Below are positions 17,339 through 26,793 of a DNA stretch of 64,000 nt, piece by piece; positions within the stretch are counted from its first letter, which is position 1; every line of letters begins with the position of its first letter. Where the stretch lies: contig NZ_JAHCSG010000002.1 in assembly GCF_018474015.1 (NCBI RefSeq), positions 248,001-312,000 on the forward strand. The letters run 5' to 3'. The notes beneath the pieces were generated by a model. The model made no database searches. It was not told where the DNA came from and saw nothing but the letters and a program-made list of their open reading frames with translations. The position numbers and the translations under genes were made by a program. This stretch comes from Williamsia sp. CHRR-6. GTDB lineage: Bacteria > Actinomycetota > Actinomycetes > Mycobacteriales > Mycobacteriaceae.

Positions 17339-18904
17339 TCAGGGTGCCTGAACGGGCACGGTCACGACGTCGATGCCGGTGATCTTGTTGGCCGCCAACA
17401 GCTTTGCGAATGCATCGGCGGCGGGCGGCTCAGCGAAGACCCAGCGTAGCGGCGCCCCCTTCGCCCCGGCGACCGACGCCGTGGCCGCCACGGTCAGGGC
17501 AGCGGTACCCGGCCAGGTGGGATCGAAGGCGCCGCTGCGCTCGACGTGGGTGGCGTACCCGGGACCGCGGGTCACCAGCAACACGCCGTCGGCGGCGCGA
17601 CCGTCGAACACCACCTCGCCCACGCGGAAGCCGTAGTCGCGGGCCAACCCGGTGATCTGGGTTCCGTAGTCGCTGGCCGCCGACTCGGCCCTGGTCCCCA
17701 CGCGGCTGTAGCGCCCCGGCGCGGGGCTGGTGCACATCGCCTGATTCGCGGTGATGGCGGCGGTGATCGCCGCGGGCGCGGTGTCGGCGAAGACCTGTGC
17801 GGCGAATGTGGGCCGGTATCCGATGGGACCTGGCGGCAAGAAGGTGACCGTGCACCGCAGTCGGGTGGTGCTGTTGCGGGCCGCGGCGATGCTGCGCACG
17901 CAGGGCCGCCCGACCTGCCGCGGCCCCTGCCCCGCGGTGATGGTGGTGGTGGCCACCACCGTCAACGGCCCGGGGGCAGCCGGACCATCGGCCACCACCG
18001 TCACCTCGAGGTCGCAGTTGGGCGGACCGCACGGACCCGGTACCGGGCGAGCGCTGCTGCGCGCCAACGACACCGACGCGTACGGCGCCACCGCATGGGC
18101 CAGGTTGCCTGCGGACTCGGTGGCCGCCCGGTAGAGAGCCTTCACCTCGTCCACCCCCACCGTCTGCATCGTCAACTCGACGCTGATCCGCTCGTCGAGC
18201 CGACCGCTGAGCGAGGTGATGCGGGTGCCATCGCGGTCCAGCCCCACGCGCAACGGGCCCATCGGGCCACCGACGACCAGGCCGTTGGACCCAGACCGTG
18301 TCACCGCGGGGTCGGAGGTGGCCGCCCGCCGCGTATCCGGGGTCACGTCGCCGCGGCGTGCCGCCGGACTCGCGCCGGCTCGCACACCGGCCAGCCCGCT
18401 GATGAGACTCGCCGGGCGCAGCAGCGCACCGAGGTCGGGCACCACGCGGGGATCGGGTGCACCCCAGGTCTGGCCGTCCGGGGTGGCGGTGAGGGCCGGA
18501 TCGGTGATCACGCCGCGCCAGAACGGTTGTGGCCCTCGCGCTATCGCGGCTGCACCGACCTGCAGATAGTCCGCCGGCGCCGAGCTCTGCGCACCCAGTT
18601 GTCCGCGCACGTCACCCGATGCCGTGACCACAAGGTCGGTCACCGACAACCGGACGGTGATGCGCGCGGACGGATCGGCGGCTGGGGGATCGGTGCGAAC
18701 GGTGATCGCGCCGGTGTAGCGCACCCCGGGCGCCGACGTGATTGCCGCACCCGCGCGGTCAAGGGCCTCGGTGGCTTGAAACGCCGCAGTGGCTCGGGCC
18801 GACCCGTCGGTCCCGTTGGGGAGCAGTGCGATCACCGCCACCACCACCAACGCCACCGACGCGATCGTCGCCGACGTGACCGGCCGCCGATAGGTGTCCT
18901 TCAT
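17339..18904 (-). CDS. Unrecognised membrane-anchored exported protein
   Basis: 521 residues. One N-terminal hydrophobic segment (about 10-30: TSATIASVALVVVAVIALLP) follows a short basic start, so the protein is likely anchored with a large extracytoplasmic domain. The rest is rich in Ala, Thr, Pro and beta-prone stretches. It has four to six Cys (for example CGPPNCDLE and CVRSIAAARNSTTRLRC), which suggests disulfides outside the cell. No known domain is recognised. Its size and TGAITVRTDP-type N-terminal domain resemble lipid- or substrate-binding periplasmic folds only in a general way. It converges with the membrane protein gene and diverges from pcrA. Confidence 0.6.
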   Translation of the reverse strand: MKDTYRRPVTSATIASVALVVVAVIALLPNGTDGSARATAAFQATEALDRAGAAITSAPGVRYTGAITVRTDPPAADPSARITVRLSVTDLVVTASGDVRGQLGAQSSAPADYLQVGAAAIARGPQPFWRGVITDPALTATPDGQTWGAPDPRVVPDLGALLRPASLISGLAGVRAGASPAARRGDVTPDTRRAATSDPAVTRSGSNGLVVGGPMGPLRVGLDRDGTRITSLSGRLDERISVELTMQTVGVDEVKALYRAATESAGNLAHAVAPYASVSLARSSARPVPGPCGPPNCDLEVTVVADGPAAPGPLTVVATTTITAGQGPRQVGRPCVRSIAAARNSTTRLRCTVTFLPPGPIGYRPTFAAQVFADTAPAAITAAITANQAMCTSPAPGRYSRVGTRAESAASDYGTQITGLARDYGFRVGEVVFDGRAADGVLLVTRGPGYATHVERSGAFDPTWPGTAALTVAATASVAGAKGAPLRWVFAEPPAADAFAKLLAANKITGIDVVTVPVQAP

Positions 18905-19075
18905 CTGCCGTCCTCGCTACCTCGATCAGCCCCGTGTCGTGGTCACGCGCCCAGGTGTGCGACCCGTTCGCATCGCGAAGAATCGTAACCGCACCGACGA
19001 CCGACGGCCGACGATCGGCCACCCCCGGTGAGGAGAGCCGACCCTGTCCGACCGTCGGGGTAACGTCGATACACG

Positions 19076-21628
19076 ATGACGTTGCCTTTCGACCTCGAAC
19101 CCACTGTTGAACCGACCGCCCGCGACGGTGAATCCCTGACCGCCCGCGACGGTGAATCCCTGACCGCCCGCGACGGTGAATCCCTGACCGCCCGCGACGG
19201 TGAATCCCTGACCGCCCGCGGTCGTGAACTCCTCGACGGACTCAACCCCCAGCAACGAGCCGCCGTCATGCACTCCGGCGGTCCGCTGTTGATCGTGGCC
19301 GGTGCCGGGTCGGGTAAGACAGCGGTGCTCACCCGTCGTATCGCGTTCCTGCTCGCCGAGCGCGACGTGTCGCCTGGGGAGATCCTGGCGATCACCTTCA
19401 CCAACAAGGCCGCCGCGGAGATGCGCGAGCGGGTCATCGGCCTCGTCGGCCCGCGGGCATCGCGGATGTGGGTGTCGACCTTCCACTCCACCTGCGTGCG
19501 CATCCTGCGTGCCCAGGCCGCCCTCATCGCCAGCCGCAACTCCAACTTCTCCATCTACGACGCCGACGACTCGAAACGCTTGTTGGCCATGATCATCCGT
19601 GATCTCGACCTCGACCCCAAGAAGTTCAGCCCGCGTGGGGTGGGGGTACACATCTCCAACCTGAAGAACGAGCTGATCACCCCAGCGCAGGCCGCTGTGC
19701 AGGCCGCCGAGGGTGATGACGACACCGTCGTCACCCTCGCCGACATCTACACCCAGTACCAGCGTCGGCTGGCCGCAGCCAATGCCTTCGACTTCGACGA
19801 TCTGATCGGCGAGACCGTCACGCTGTTGCAGGCGCATCCGGAGGTGGCCGAGTACTACCGACGTCGGTTCCGCCACGTGATGGTCGACGAATACCAGGAC
19901 ACCAACCACGCCCAGTACGTGCTGGTGCGTGAGTTGGTGGGCACCGGTGAGGGCGCGGTCAGCCCGTCGGAACTGTGCGTGGTCGGCGACGCCGATCAGT
20001 CGATCTACGCGTTCCGGGGCGCCACCATCCGCAACATCGAAGAGTTCGAGCGGGACTTCCCCAACACCGAAACCGTACTGCTGGAACAGAATTACCGCTC
20101 CACCCAAACCATCCTGTCGGCCGCCAACGCGGTGATCGCGCGCAACGCCAACCGTCGTGAGAAGAAGTTGTGGACCGATTCCGGAGACGGTGACCTGATC
20201 GTCGGGTACGTGGCCGACAACGAGCACGACGAGGCGTCGTTCATCGCCGGCGAGATCGACGCACTCGCCGACACCGGCGAGTTCAACTACTCCGACGTGG
20301 CCGTCTTCTACCGCACCAACACCGGCTCGCGGGCGTTGGAAGACGTGTTCATCCGGCTCGGCATCGCCTACAAGGTGGTGGGTGGGGTGCGCTTCTACGA
20401 GCGAAAAGAGGTGCGTGACATCGTGGCCTACCTGCGGGTGGTGGCCAACCCCGACGACACCGTGAGCCTGCGCCGCATCGTCAACACCCCCAAGCGTGGT
20501 ATCGGCGACCGGGCGCAGGCGTGCGTGGCGGTGTACTCGGAGAACTCCGGGGTCAGCTTCTATCAGGCCCTCATCGATGCCGCCGACGGCGCGGTGCCGT
20601 TGCTCAACACCCGTGCGGTGAAACAGATCTCCGGTTTTGTCGAGCTGATCGAGGGGCTGCGCAACGATTTCCTGGTGGCGTTCGGTGCCGCCGACGGTCC
20701 CGATGCCGACACCGCCGCCGCCGACGCCGGGCAGGCCGCCGCCGACATCGGTGATCTGGTGGAGGCCATCGCATCTCGATCCGGCTACCGCGACGAGCTT
20801 GAGGGATCGTCGGACCCGCAGGATGGGGCTCGGCTGGACAATGTCAACGAATTGATCTCGGTGGCAAGGGAGTTCAGTGTCGAGGCCGCGTCGATCGATG
20901 AGGCCGACCGCCCCGATCCGGCCGACGGCGAACCCGAGCCCGGATCACTGGCCGCCTTCCTGGAGCGGGTGTCGCTGGTGGCCGACGCCGACCAGGTACC
21001 CGATTCCGATGCCGGCATGGTGACCATGATGACGCTGCACACCGCCAAGGGTCTGGAGTTCCCGGTGGTCTTCGTGACCGGCTGGGAGGACGGGCAGTTC
21101 CCTCACCTGCGGGCGTTGGGCGATCCGGCGGAGCTGAGCGAGGAGCGTCGGCTGGCCTACGTCGGCATCACCCGTGCGCGCAAGCGCCTCTACCTCACGC
21201 GTTCGATGGTGCGTTCGGCGTGGGGACAGCCGGTGTCCAACCCGGAATCGCGCTTCCTGCAGGAGATTCCACAGCACCTCATCGACTGGCGGCGCACCGA
21301 GCCGCGGCGGCGGGAGCGGTCGTTCGGCAGTTCCGGCGGGTTCTTCGGCGGCGGGTCGTACCGCTCGGACGATTCCGGTCCGGCACACCGTGGTGAGGCG
21401 TCATCGGGGATGCGGGGCCGCTCGTCGTACTCCAGCGATCCCACCCGTGGCCGCAACCGGCAGGTGTCGGTCGACGTCGGTGATCGGGTCAACCACGCCA
21501 AGTACGGGTTGGGCAAGGTGGTGGCCAAGGAGGGCTCGGGTGCCACCGAGCGGGTGACGTTCGACTTCGGCAGTGCCGGTCGGATCACGCTGATGTCGCT
21601 GGGTGGGCTTCCGGTCGACAAGCTCTAG
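19076..21628 (+). CDS. pcrA: ATP-dependent DNA helicase UvrD1/PcrA
   Basis: 850 residues. SF1A 3'-5' helicase in nucleotide excision and double-strand-break repair. Walker A GAGSGKT (Lys about 81), VDEYQDTN (motif II), GDADQSIYAFRGA (motif III), QNYRSTQ (IV), TLHTAKGLEF (V) and VGITRARKRLYL (VI) are all intact. After a disordered Gly/Ser/Arg linker, a C-terminal Tudor-like domain (VGDRVNHAKYGLGKVV) matches the UvrD1/PcrA module that contacts RNA polymerase or Ku. It corresponds to Rv0949. The N-terminus is unusual: residues 14-45 are four exact copies of TARDGESL before the normal start of the fold (LNPQQRAAV). Confidence 0.96.
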   Translation: MTLPFDLEPTVEPTARDGESLTARDGESLTARDGESLTARDGESLTARGRELLDGLNPQQRAAVMHSGGPLLIVAGAGSGKTAVLTRRIAFLLAERDVSPGEILAITFTNKAAAEMRERVIGLVGPRASRMWVSTFHSTCVRILRAQAALIASRNSNFSIYDADDSKRLLAMIIRDLDLDPKKFSPRGVGVHISNLKNELITPAQAAVQAAEGDDDTVVTLADIYTQYQRRLAAANAFDFDDLIGETVTLLQAHPEVAEYYRRRFRHVMVDEYQDTNHAQYVLVRELVGTGEGAVSPSELCVVGDADQSIYAFRGATIRNIEEFERDFPNTETVLLEQNYRSTQTILSAANAVIARNANRREKKLWTDSGDGDLIVGYVADNEHDEASFIAGEIDALADTGEFNYSDVAVFYRTNTGSRALEDVFIRLGIAYKVVGGVRFYERKEVRDIVAYLRVVANPDDTVSLRRIVNTPKRGIGDRAQACVAVYSENSGVSFYQALIDAADGAVPLLNTRAVKQISGFVELIEGLRNDFLVAFGAADGPDADTAAADAGQAAADIGDLVEAIASRSGYRDELEGSSDPQDGARLDNVNELISVAREFSVEAASIDEADRPDPADGEPEPGSLAAFLERVSLVADADQVPDSDAGMVTMMTLHTAKGLEFPVVFVTGWEDGQFPHLRALGDPAELSEERRLAYVGITRARKRLYLTRSMVRSAWGQPVSNPESRFLQEIPQHLIDWRRTEPRRRERSFGSSGGFFGGGSYRSDDSGPAHRGEASSGMRGRSSYSSDPTRGRNRQVSVDVGDRVNHAKYGLGKVVAKEGSGATERVTFDFGSAGRITLMSLGGLPVDKL
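19114..19209 (+). repeat. Tandem repeat, 4 x 24 bp, in frame in pcrA
   Basis: Four identical 24-base units each encode TARDGESL. A fifth, diverged unit (TARGRELL) leads into the helicase fold. Exact identity suggests recent expansion by slippage or unequal recombination; the phase keeps the frame open. Copy number could vary between strains. Confidence 0.95.
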
Positions 21629-21661
21629 CGAGCGTGGACTACCACCAGTGACGGCCGGTGG

Positions 21662-22834
21662 TCAGCCGGTGTAGGCCGACACCTGGACGCCGCGCTGGGC
21701 CAGCCACGGCATCGGGTCGATCTTGGTGGTGCCGTTCTTCCACACCTCGAAATGGCAGTGCGGGCCGGTGGAGTATCCCTCGTTGCCGACCTGCGCGATG
21801 GTCTGCCCAGCGGTGACCCGGTCGCCCTTGGAGACCAGCACCCCGCTGGAGGCCATGTGGCCGTACATGGTGACGGTGCCGTCGGCTGCCTCGATTTGCA
21901 CCCAGTTGCCGTAGCCCGACGCGGGTCCGGCTTCCTTCACGATGCCGTCGGTGGCGGCGTGGATGGGGGTGCCCAGTGGGGCGGCGAAGTCGATACCGCC
22001 GTGGAAGGTGCCCCAGCGATTGCAGAAGCACGAGGTGAACTGGTACTCGCCCAGGGCGACCGGCGAGGCGAAGAGCGGGATGCGTGAGGCGCGGTCGGCG
22101 GCCTTGGCGTCGGCGGCCATCTTGGCGCCGGTCTGCAGCCCACCGGTGAAGGCAGACATGTCGGCCGGTGCCGGGCTGTCGGCCAGGCCTGCGTCGCCAT
22201 TGATCGACGGGTCGGTGGGGGCAACCGCGGCGGCCGGGTTGACCTCCTGCTTGGCGGGCTCGACCGTCTGGTCGGTGGCCGGGGTGGTGTCGATCTGGCC
22301 GGTCACCGCGACCACCGCGGCGCCTGCGGCCATGGCGATCAGGGCGGCACGGCCCTTGAGGGCACCCGGAGGGGCTGCGATGCGATGGCGCCCGCCGGTC
22401 TTGACCGGCCGCGGCGCCACCGAGGGCAGCAGTGCGTCGGGGTCGCGGCGGTAGTCGTCGAGAACGGCGCCGGAGACGGCGAACGGGTGGTGATGTGCGG
22501 TCTCGTCGAACTCGCACTCGGCGATGAGAATGTCTTGGGTGACCTCGGCGGTCCGCGGGCCGCGACGTCGGGTTCGCTCCCGAGCGGGCTGATCGCGCTC
22601 GAAGAGGTCTCGCTCGGGGTTGGGCGCGTCCCATTCCCGGGTGATGACCGAGGTGACCTCAGATCGGTACTCGTCGGTCTCGTGATCGTGCGTGGCGAGC
22701 AGCGGTCCGGACCCGACAGCGTTGCCTCGTACCGACAAGATCGCACCCTTCGATTCGCATCTGGCGCGACACCCCGGATGTCGCCACGCGCTGACAGGCC
22801 GTGGTGAAAGCCCGCCGAGTCTCTGGTTAACCAT
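21662..22834 (-). CDS. M23-family (LytM) peptidoglycan endopeptidase
   Basis: Up to 390 residues, equivalent of Rv0950c. Cytoplasmic basic/acidic N-terminus, one membrane span near residues 170-190 (AALIAMAAGAAVVAVTG), linker, then the LytM domain (about 270-390). The zinc and active-site motifs are complete: FHGGIDFAAPLGTPI (His/Asp), GHMASSG and GPHCHFEVW. It should cleave peptide cross-links in the wall, with activity possibly controlled by partners. The start is uncertain. ATG 22834 is the longest, but a TTG at 22738 has a better ribosome site (GAAGGG), and the first 32 residues are not family-like. It is divergent from sucC. Confidence 0.85.
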   Translation of the reverse strand: MVNQRLGGLSPRPVSAWRHPGCRARCESKGAILSVRGNAVGSGPLLATHDHETDEYRSEVTSVITREWDAPNPERDLFERDQPARERTRRRGPRTAEVTQDILIAECEFDETAHHHPFAVSGAVLDDYRRDPDALLPSVAPRPVKTGGRHRIAAPPGALKGRAALIAMAAGAAVVAVTGQIDTTPATDQTVEPAKQEVNPAAAVAPTDPSINGDAGLADSPAPADMSAFTGGLQTGAKMAADAKAADRASRIPLFASPVALGEYQFTSCFCNRWGTFHGGIDFAAPLGTPIHAATDGIVKEAGPASGYGNWVQIEAADGTVTMYGHMASSGVLVSKGDRVTAGQTIAQVGNEGYSTGPHCHFEVWKNGTTKIDPMPWLAQRGVQVSAYTG

Positions 22835-22933
22835 CCGTTATCGGAGGTTGGCCACGCCGTGATCTGTGGCTGGTGACGACGGTAACGAAACGATCGCAGT
22901 GTGTGCAACCGGTTGGAGAGATGTCGCCACTTC

Positions 22934-22949
22934 TGTGATTCGCATCACT
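22934..22949. promoter_or_regulatory. CRP/GlxR-like binding site
   Basis: TGTGA-TTCGCA-TCACT matches the actinobacterial CRP/GlxR consensus TGTGA-N6-TCACA with one end-base mismatch. It contains the dyad GTGAT-N4-ATCAC. It lies about 190 bases before sucC and 100 before the peptidase start, so it could act on either. Cyclic-AMP control is inferred. Confidence 0.6.
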
Positions 22950-22958
22950 GTCGAATTG

Positions 22959-22974
22959 GTCACGAGAAAGTGAC
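22959..22974. promoter_or_regulatory. Inverted repeat GTCAC-N6-GTGAC
   Basis: A perfect 5-base dyad only 9 bases from the CRP-like site. It could be a second regulator site or an extended operator. GTCAC is also the half-site of MtrA boxes, which control wall hydrolases, but MtrA boxes are direct repeats, so this assignment is weak. Confidence 0.3.
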
Positions 22975-23067
22975 GATCAGTGAACCTGCGCAGCTCCGGA
23001 GCGATCGCTCGGACGGGCGACGTCTCTCGCGCGGGTGTCGGGCCGTCTCGACGGTCAATCCTGCAGA

Positions 23068-23073
23068 TATAAG
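23068..23073 (+). promoter_or_regulatory. Candidate -10 box of sucCD
   Basis: TATAAG is the best -10-like hexamer before sucC and would give a leader of about 55 bases. No good -35 hexamer is seen at the right spacing, so this is tentative. Confidence 0.35.
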
Positions 23074-23136
23074 GTCGACCCGGAGCTTGCGACCGCACAC
23101 AGACACCGCAGGCAAACCTACGAGATGGTGAGCTGA

Positions 23137-24300
23137 ATGGATCTCTTCGAATACCAGGCGAAGGAACTCTTCGCCAAGCACCAGGTACCCACCTCGGCCG
23201 GACGTGTCACCGACACGGTCGCCGGGGCGAGCGCCATCGCCGAGGAAATCGGCAAGCCGGTGATGGTCAAGGCCCAGGTGAAGGTGGGCGGCCGCGGGAA
23301 GGCGGGTGGCGTCAAGTATTCGAAGGACGTCGCCGAGGCCACCGCCAACGCTGAGGCCATCCTGGGCCTCGACATCAAGGGCCACGTGGTCAAGAAGTTG
23401 TTGGTGGCCGAGGCCAGCGAGATCGCCGAGGAGTACTACATCTCCTTCCTGCTCGACCGCACCAACCGCACCTACCTGGCCATGTGCTCGGTCGAGGGTG
23501 GCGTGGAGATCGAGGTGACCGCCGAGGAGAACCCCGACGCGTTGGCCCGGATCCCGGTCGATGCGGTGACCGGTGTGGACCTCGCGTTCGCGCGTCACAT
23601 CGCTGAGGCAGGCAAGCTGCCCGCGGAGGTCCTCGACGCGGCCGCGGTGACCATCCAGAAGCTGTGGGAGGTGTTCATCTCCGAGGACGCACTGCTGGTC
23701 GAGGTGAACCCGCTGGTGCGCACGCCCGACGATCAGATCCTGGCGTTGGACGGCAAGGTGTCCCTGGACGCCAACGCCGATTTCCGTCAGCCCGGGCACG
23801 CAGAGTTCGAGGATCGTGACGCCACCGATCCCCTGGAGCTCAAGGCCAAGGAGAACGACCTCAACTACGTCAAGCTCGACGGCGAGGTGGGCATCATCGG
23901 CAACGGTGCGGGTCTGGTCATGTCGACCCTCGACGTGGTCGCCTACGCAGGCGAGAACCACGGTGGGGTCAAACCCGCCAACTTCCTCGACATCGGTGGT
24001 GGCGCCTCGGCTGAGGTGATGGCTGCCGGCCTCGACGTGATCCTGGGCGACAGCCAGGTCAAGAGCGTGTTCGTCAACGTCTTCGGTGGCATCACCGCGT
24101 GTGACGCGGTGGCCAACGGGATCGTAGGTGCGCTGAAGGTGCTGGGCGACAGTGCGACCAAGCCGCTGGTGGTGCGCCTGGACGGCAACAAGGTCGACGA
24201 GGGTCGGGCGATCCTCGCCGAGGCCGCGCACCCGCTGGTGACGCTGGCTAACACCATGGACGAAGGCGCCGACAAGGCCGCCGAACTGGCGAGCAAGTAA
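23137..24300 (+). CDS. sucC: Succinyl-CoA synthetase beta subunit (ADP-forming)
   Basis: 387 residues. TCA cycle: succinyl-CoA + ADP (or GDP) + Pi to succinate + CoA + ATP. The ATP-grasp domain begins [29 protein letters not shown] holds the nucleotide loop. LVEVNPLV and [14 protein letters not shown] carry the Mg ligands. FLDIGGGA and [14 protein letters not shown] form the C-terminal interface with SucD. It is 14 bases upstream of sucD; the operon corresponds to Rv0951-Rv0952. Confidence 0.97.
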   Translation: MDLFEYQAKELFAKHQVPTSAGRVTDTVAGASAIAEEIGKPVMVKAQVKVGGRGKAGGVKYSKDVAEATANAEAILGLDIKGHVVKKLLVAEASEIAEEYYISFLLDRTNRTYLAMCSVEGGVEIEVTAEENPDALARIPVDAVTGVDLAFARHIAEAGKLPAEVLDAAAVTIQKLWEVFISEDALLVEVNPLVRTPDDQILALDGKVSLDANADFRQPGHAEFEDRDATDPLELKAKENDLNYVKLDGEVGIIGNGAGLVMSTLDVVAYAGENHGGVKPANFLDIGGGASAEVMAAGLDVILGDSQVKSVFVNVFGGITACDAVANGIVGALKVLGDSATKPLVVRLDGNKVDEGRAILAEAAHPLVTLANTMDEGADKAAELASK

Positions 24301-24314
24301 AGGACTGCTGACTC

Positions 24315-25205
24315 ATGTCTATTTTTCTCAACAAGGACTCCAAGGTCATCGTCCAGGGCATCACCGGCGGTGAGGGCACCAAGCACACCGCTCTGATGCT
24401 CAAAGCCGGCACCCAGGTGGTCGGTGGTGTCAACGCCCGCAAGGCCGGGACCACCGTCTCGCATGACGGCGGCGTTCAGCTGCCGGTGTTCGGCACCGTG
24501 GCCGAGGCCATCGAGAAGACCGGCGCCGACGTGTCCATCGCGTTCGTGCCGCCGAAGTTCGCCAAGGACGCCATCATCGAGGCCATCGACGCCGAGATTC
24601 CGCTGCTGGTCGTCATCACCGAGGGAATCCCGGTACAGGACAGCGCGTACGCCTGGGCCTACAACAAGTCCAAGGGTGAGAAGACCCGGATCATCGGCCC
24701 CAACTGCCCGGGCATCATCACTCCCGGCGAGTCGCTGGTGGGCATCACCCCGGCCAACATCGCAGGCACCGGCCCGATCGGGCTGGTGTCCAAGTCGGGC
24801 ACGCTGACCTATCAGATGATGTACGAGCTGCGCGATATCGGTTTCTCGACCGCCATCGGCATCGGCGGCGACCCGGTCATCGGTACCACCCACATCGACG
24901 CCATCGCGGCGTTCGAGGCTGACCCGGCCACCAAGGTCATCGTGATGATCGGTGAGATCGGCGGCGACGCCGAGGAGCGTGCCGCCGACTACATCAAGGC
25001 CAACGTCTCCAAGCCGGTGGTCGGCTACGTCGCGGGGTTCACTGCGCCGGAGGGCAAGACGATGGGCCACGCCGGCGCCATCGTGTCCGGCAGCTCAGGC
25101 ACCGCGCAGGCCAAGAAGGATGCACTTGAAGCTGCGGGGGTGAAGGTGGGCAAGACCCCGTCGGAGACCGCAGCATTGGCCCGCGAGATCTACCAGAGCC
25201 TGTAG
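24315..25205 (+). CDS. sucD: Succinyl-CoA synthetase alpha subunit
   Basis: 296 residues. Partner of SucC; carries the CoA-binding Rossmann domain ([24 protein letters not shown]) and the phosphohistidine loop GHAGAIVSG, where the His is transiently phosphorylated. [12 protein letters not shown] and [10 protein letters not shown] are family blocks. It ends 19 bases before a strong hairpin that closes the operon. Confidence 0.97.
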   Translation: MSIFLNKDSKVIVQGITGGEGTKHTALMLKAGTQVVGGVNARKAGTTVSHDGGVQLPVFGTVAEAIEKTGADVSIAFVPPKFAKDAIIEAIDAEIPLLVVITEGIPVQDSAYAWAYNKSKGEKTRIIGPNCPGIITPGESLVGITPANIAGTGPIGLVSKSGTLTYQMMYELRDIGFSTAIGIGGDPVIGTTHIDAIAAFEADPATKVIVMIGEIGGDAEERAADYIKANVSKPVVGYVAGFTAPEGKTMGHAGAIVSGSSGTAQAKKDALEAAGVKVGKTPSETAALAREIYQSL

Positions 25206-25224
25206 CGATCGAGCAGACGTCGAA

Positions 25225-25248
25225 CGCCCCGGAGTGATCTCCGGGGCG
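25225..25248 (+). terminator. Hairpin terminator after sucCD
   Basis: A perfect 10-base GC-rich stem CGCCCCGGAG/CTCCGGGGCG with a 4-base loop lies 19 bases after the sucD stop. No U-run follows, as is common in actinobacteria. A second small dyad (GTGGTC-N6-GACCAC, 25262-25279) may serve the convergent gene. Confidence 0.85.
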
Positions 25249-25317
25249 CTCGGTAACGCGGGTGGTCTGTAGCGACCACGGACGGCTGGCCGACGCATCG
25301 CGTCGGAAGCGGTGCGA

Positions 25318-26793
25318 TCAGTCCTCGGGGTGTGTCCGGGGACGACGGATCATGCGCTCGACGTTGCGCTCGAGCTCGGCGGTGACGATCGGTCGGCTCG
25401 GCATCGATGCGGGGGTGTCCTCGTCGGCCACCGGGATCTCGCCGCTGTCGGTGCGATCGGCCTGCGTCCACTCGTGTGCGCCCGCGCTGAGCACCGCGGT
25501 TGCGGCTGAGCTCGACGCGCTGGGCCGCGAGGATGTCGACGGCGTCGGTGACCGGCGCGGAACGAAGCGGCCGGACGCGGGGCGACCGTCCATCTCGGAG
25601 TCGAGATACAAAGTGTCCGACTCGGTTTCGGCTTCGGCCAGGGCAGTGTTGGGGTCCTTGTCGGCCGGGTCGGCGAGGCCGAATCGGGCGAGTGTGGCCT
25701 CGCGTCGAGCCACGGCGTCTGCGTTCATCTTCGCCTGGGCGACAGCCATCATCGTCGACGTGCCGTTGAGCATTCGACTGAGGTCCTTGGCCTCGCGCCA
25801 CCGTTTGCCCACCACCGAGGCGATGATCGCGAACGCCAGGTAGCAGCCCATCATCACCCAGCCCTTCCACATCGGCTGGCCGACGCCGTAGACGATCTGT
25901 TTGATCTGCTCGGTGATGCCGCCGCCGACGACGAACGGATGCAGGTCTTGGAAGAAGCCGGGCATCATCCACACCGGGTAGGCGGCCCCGGATGACGGAA
26001 TCGACAGGAATACGAAGATGGCCATGGCGGGCGCGGCTATGAAGCGACCAAAGAAGTAGGCCAGACCGTTCACCGTGAGCCCGACGGTGAAGACCCACGG
26101 AATGGAGATGCCGATCAGCTTCCAGACCTCGGCGCCGTGGAAGATCCCGAGGATCGGGCCGGCGATGATGATGGCGATCAGTGACGAGACCACGGCCATG
26201 CACGCGATGATGGCGACCCGCAGGCGGTGGCGCAGTCCGTTGCCGAACATGCCGACCATCATGGCCGAGATGTAGCCGCCCACACACCAGGTGAGCATCA
26301 GATACATCGAGGACATCCCGTAGGCGTCGTTCTTGGGCAGCGGTGCGAGGTCGGTGATCGCGTAGGGCTGCCCGGCGCGGTCGAACGCGGTCTGGAAGGT
26401 GAGTTTGAGCTGCCGGGCTGCCTGGTACTGGTGGCCGCTGGCGATGGTGATCTCGGCCTTGTCGCCCCGAGCAGTGGGGAGTTCGACAGCGGCGGCGGCG
26501 GAGCCATCGCGCACCTTGCCGACGGCTTCATCGGCGGTGGTCTCGAACTGGAAGTCGAAGGTTCCCGGCGACGCCTTGCTCAGTTGGGCCGTGAACTGCG
26601 ACGCCGCCGGAGAGTTGACAATCGTGACCGGCGCGTCTTGGAACTTCGGCGCGTGGAACGCCGCGAGGTACACCGACGCGAACATCGTGACGAACAGCAG
26701 CGGCATCCACATCTGCAGCGTGATGACCTGAAGGTTGCCAGGCAACTGGCTGAACTTCGCACGCCAGCGAGCAAGGGTTGACGTCTGTTCCAT
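25318..26793 (-). CDS. DUF3533 / YhgE-Pip-like membrane protein
   Basis: 491 residues. One N-terminal span (LLFVTMFASVYLAAFHAP) is followed by an extracytoplasmic domain of about 150 residues (VTIVNSP, AVELPTARGDKAEITIASGHQ). Five or so further spans form an ABC-2-permease-like block (YLMLTWCVGGYISAMMVGM onward). A charged, disordered cytoplasmic tail of about 120 residues ends the protein. The layout matches YhgE/Pip and DUF3533 proteins, some of which act in export or as phage receptors; no ATPase is adjacent. The start is the ATG after GAGGTG. It is downstream of the heliorhodopsin gene on the same strand, 299 bases away. Confidence 0.72.
   Translation of the reverse strand: MEQTSTLARWRAKFSQLPGNLQVITLQMWMPLLFVTMFASVYLAAFHAPKFQDAPVTIVNSPAASQFTAQLSKASPGTFDFQFETTADEAVGKVRDGSAAAAVELPTARGDKAEITIASGHQYQAARQLKLTFQTAFDRAGQPYAITDLAPLPKNDAYGMSSMYLMLTWCVGGYISAMMVGMFGNGLRHRLRVAIIACMAVVSSLIAIIIAGPILGIFHGAEVWKLIGISIPWVFTVGLTVNGLAYFFGRFIAAPAMAIFVFLSIPSSGAAYPVWMMPGFFQDLHPFVVGGGITEQIKQIVYGVGQPMWKGWVMMGCYLAFAIIASVVGKRWREAKDLSRMLNGTSTMMAVAQAKMNADAVARREATLARFGLADPADKDPNTALAEAETESDTLYLDSEMDGRPASGRFVPRRSPTPSTSSRPSASSSAATAVLSAGAHEWTQADRTDSGEIPVADEDTPASMPSRPIVTAELERNVERMIRRPRTHPED

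Larger units (their letters stand above)
22835..23136. other. Divergent intergenic region M23 peptidase / sucC
   Basis: About 300 bases without a gene. It contains a CRP-like site, a second dyad and a -10-like box, described separately. No riboswitch could be recognised with confidence. Confidence 0.7.

Noticed and set aside
19114-19209. CRISPR array
   Set aside because: The repeats are directly adjacent with no spacers and are in frame inside pcrA.
22740-22960. c-di-AMP (ydaO-type) riboswitch before the M23 peptidase
   Set aside because: Peptidase leaders of actinobacteria sometimes carry one, but the conserved blocks could not be matched by eye. A covariance-model search (Rfam RF00379) would decide.
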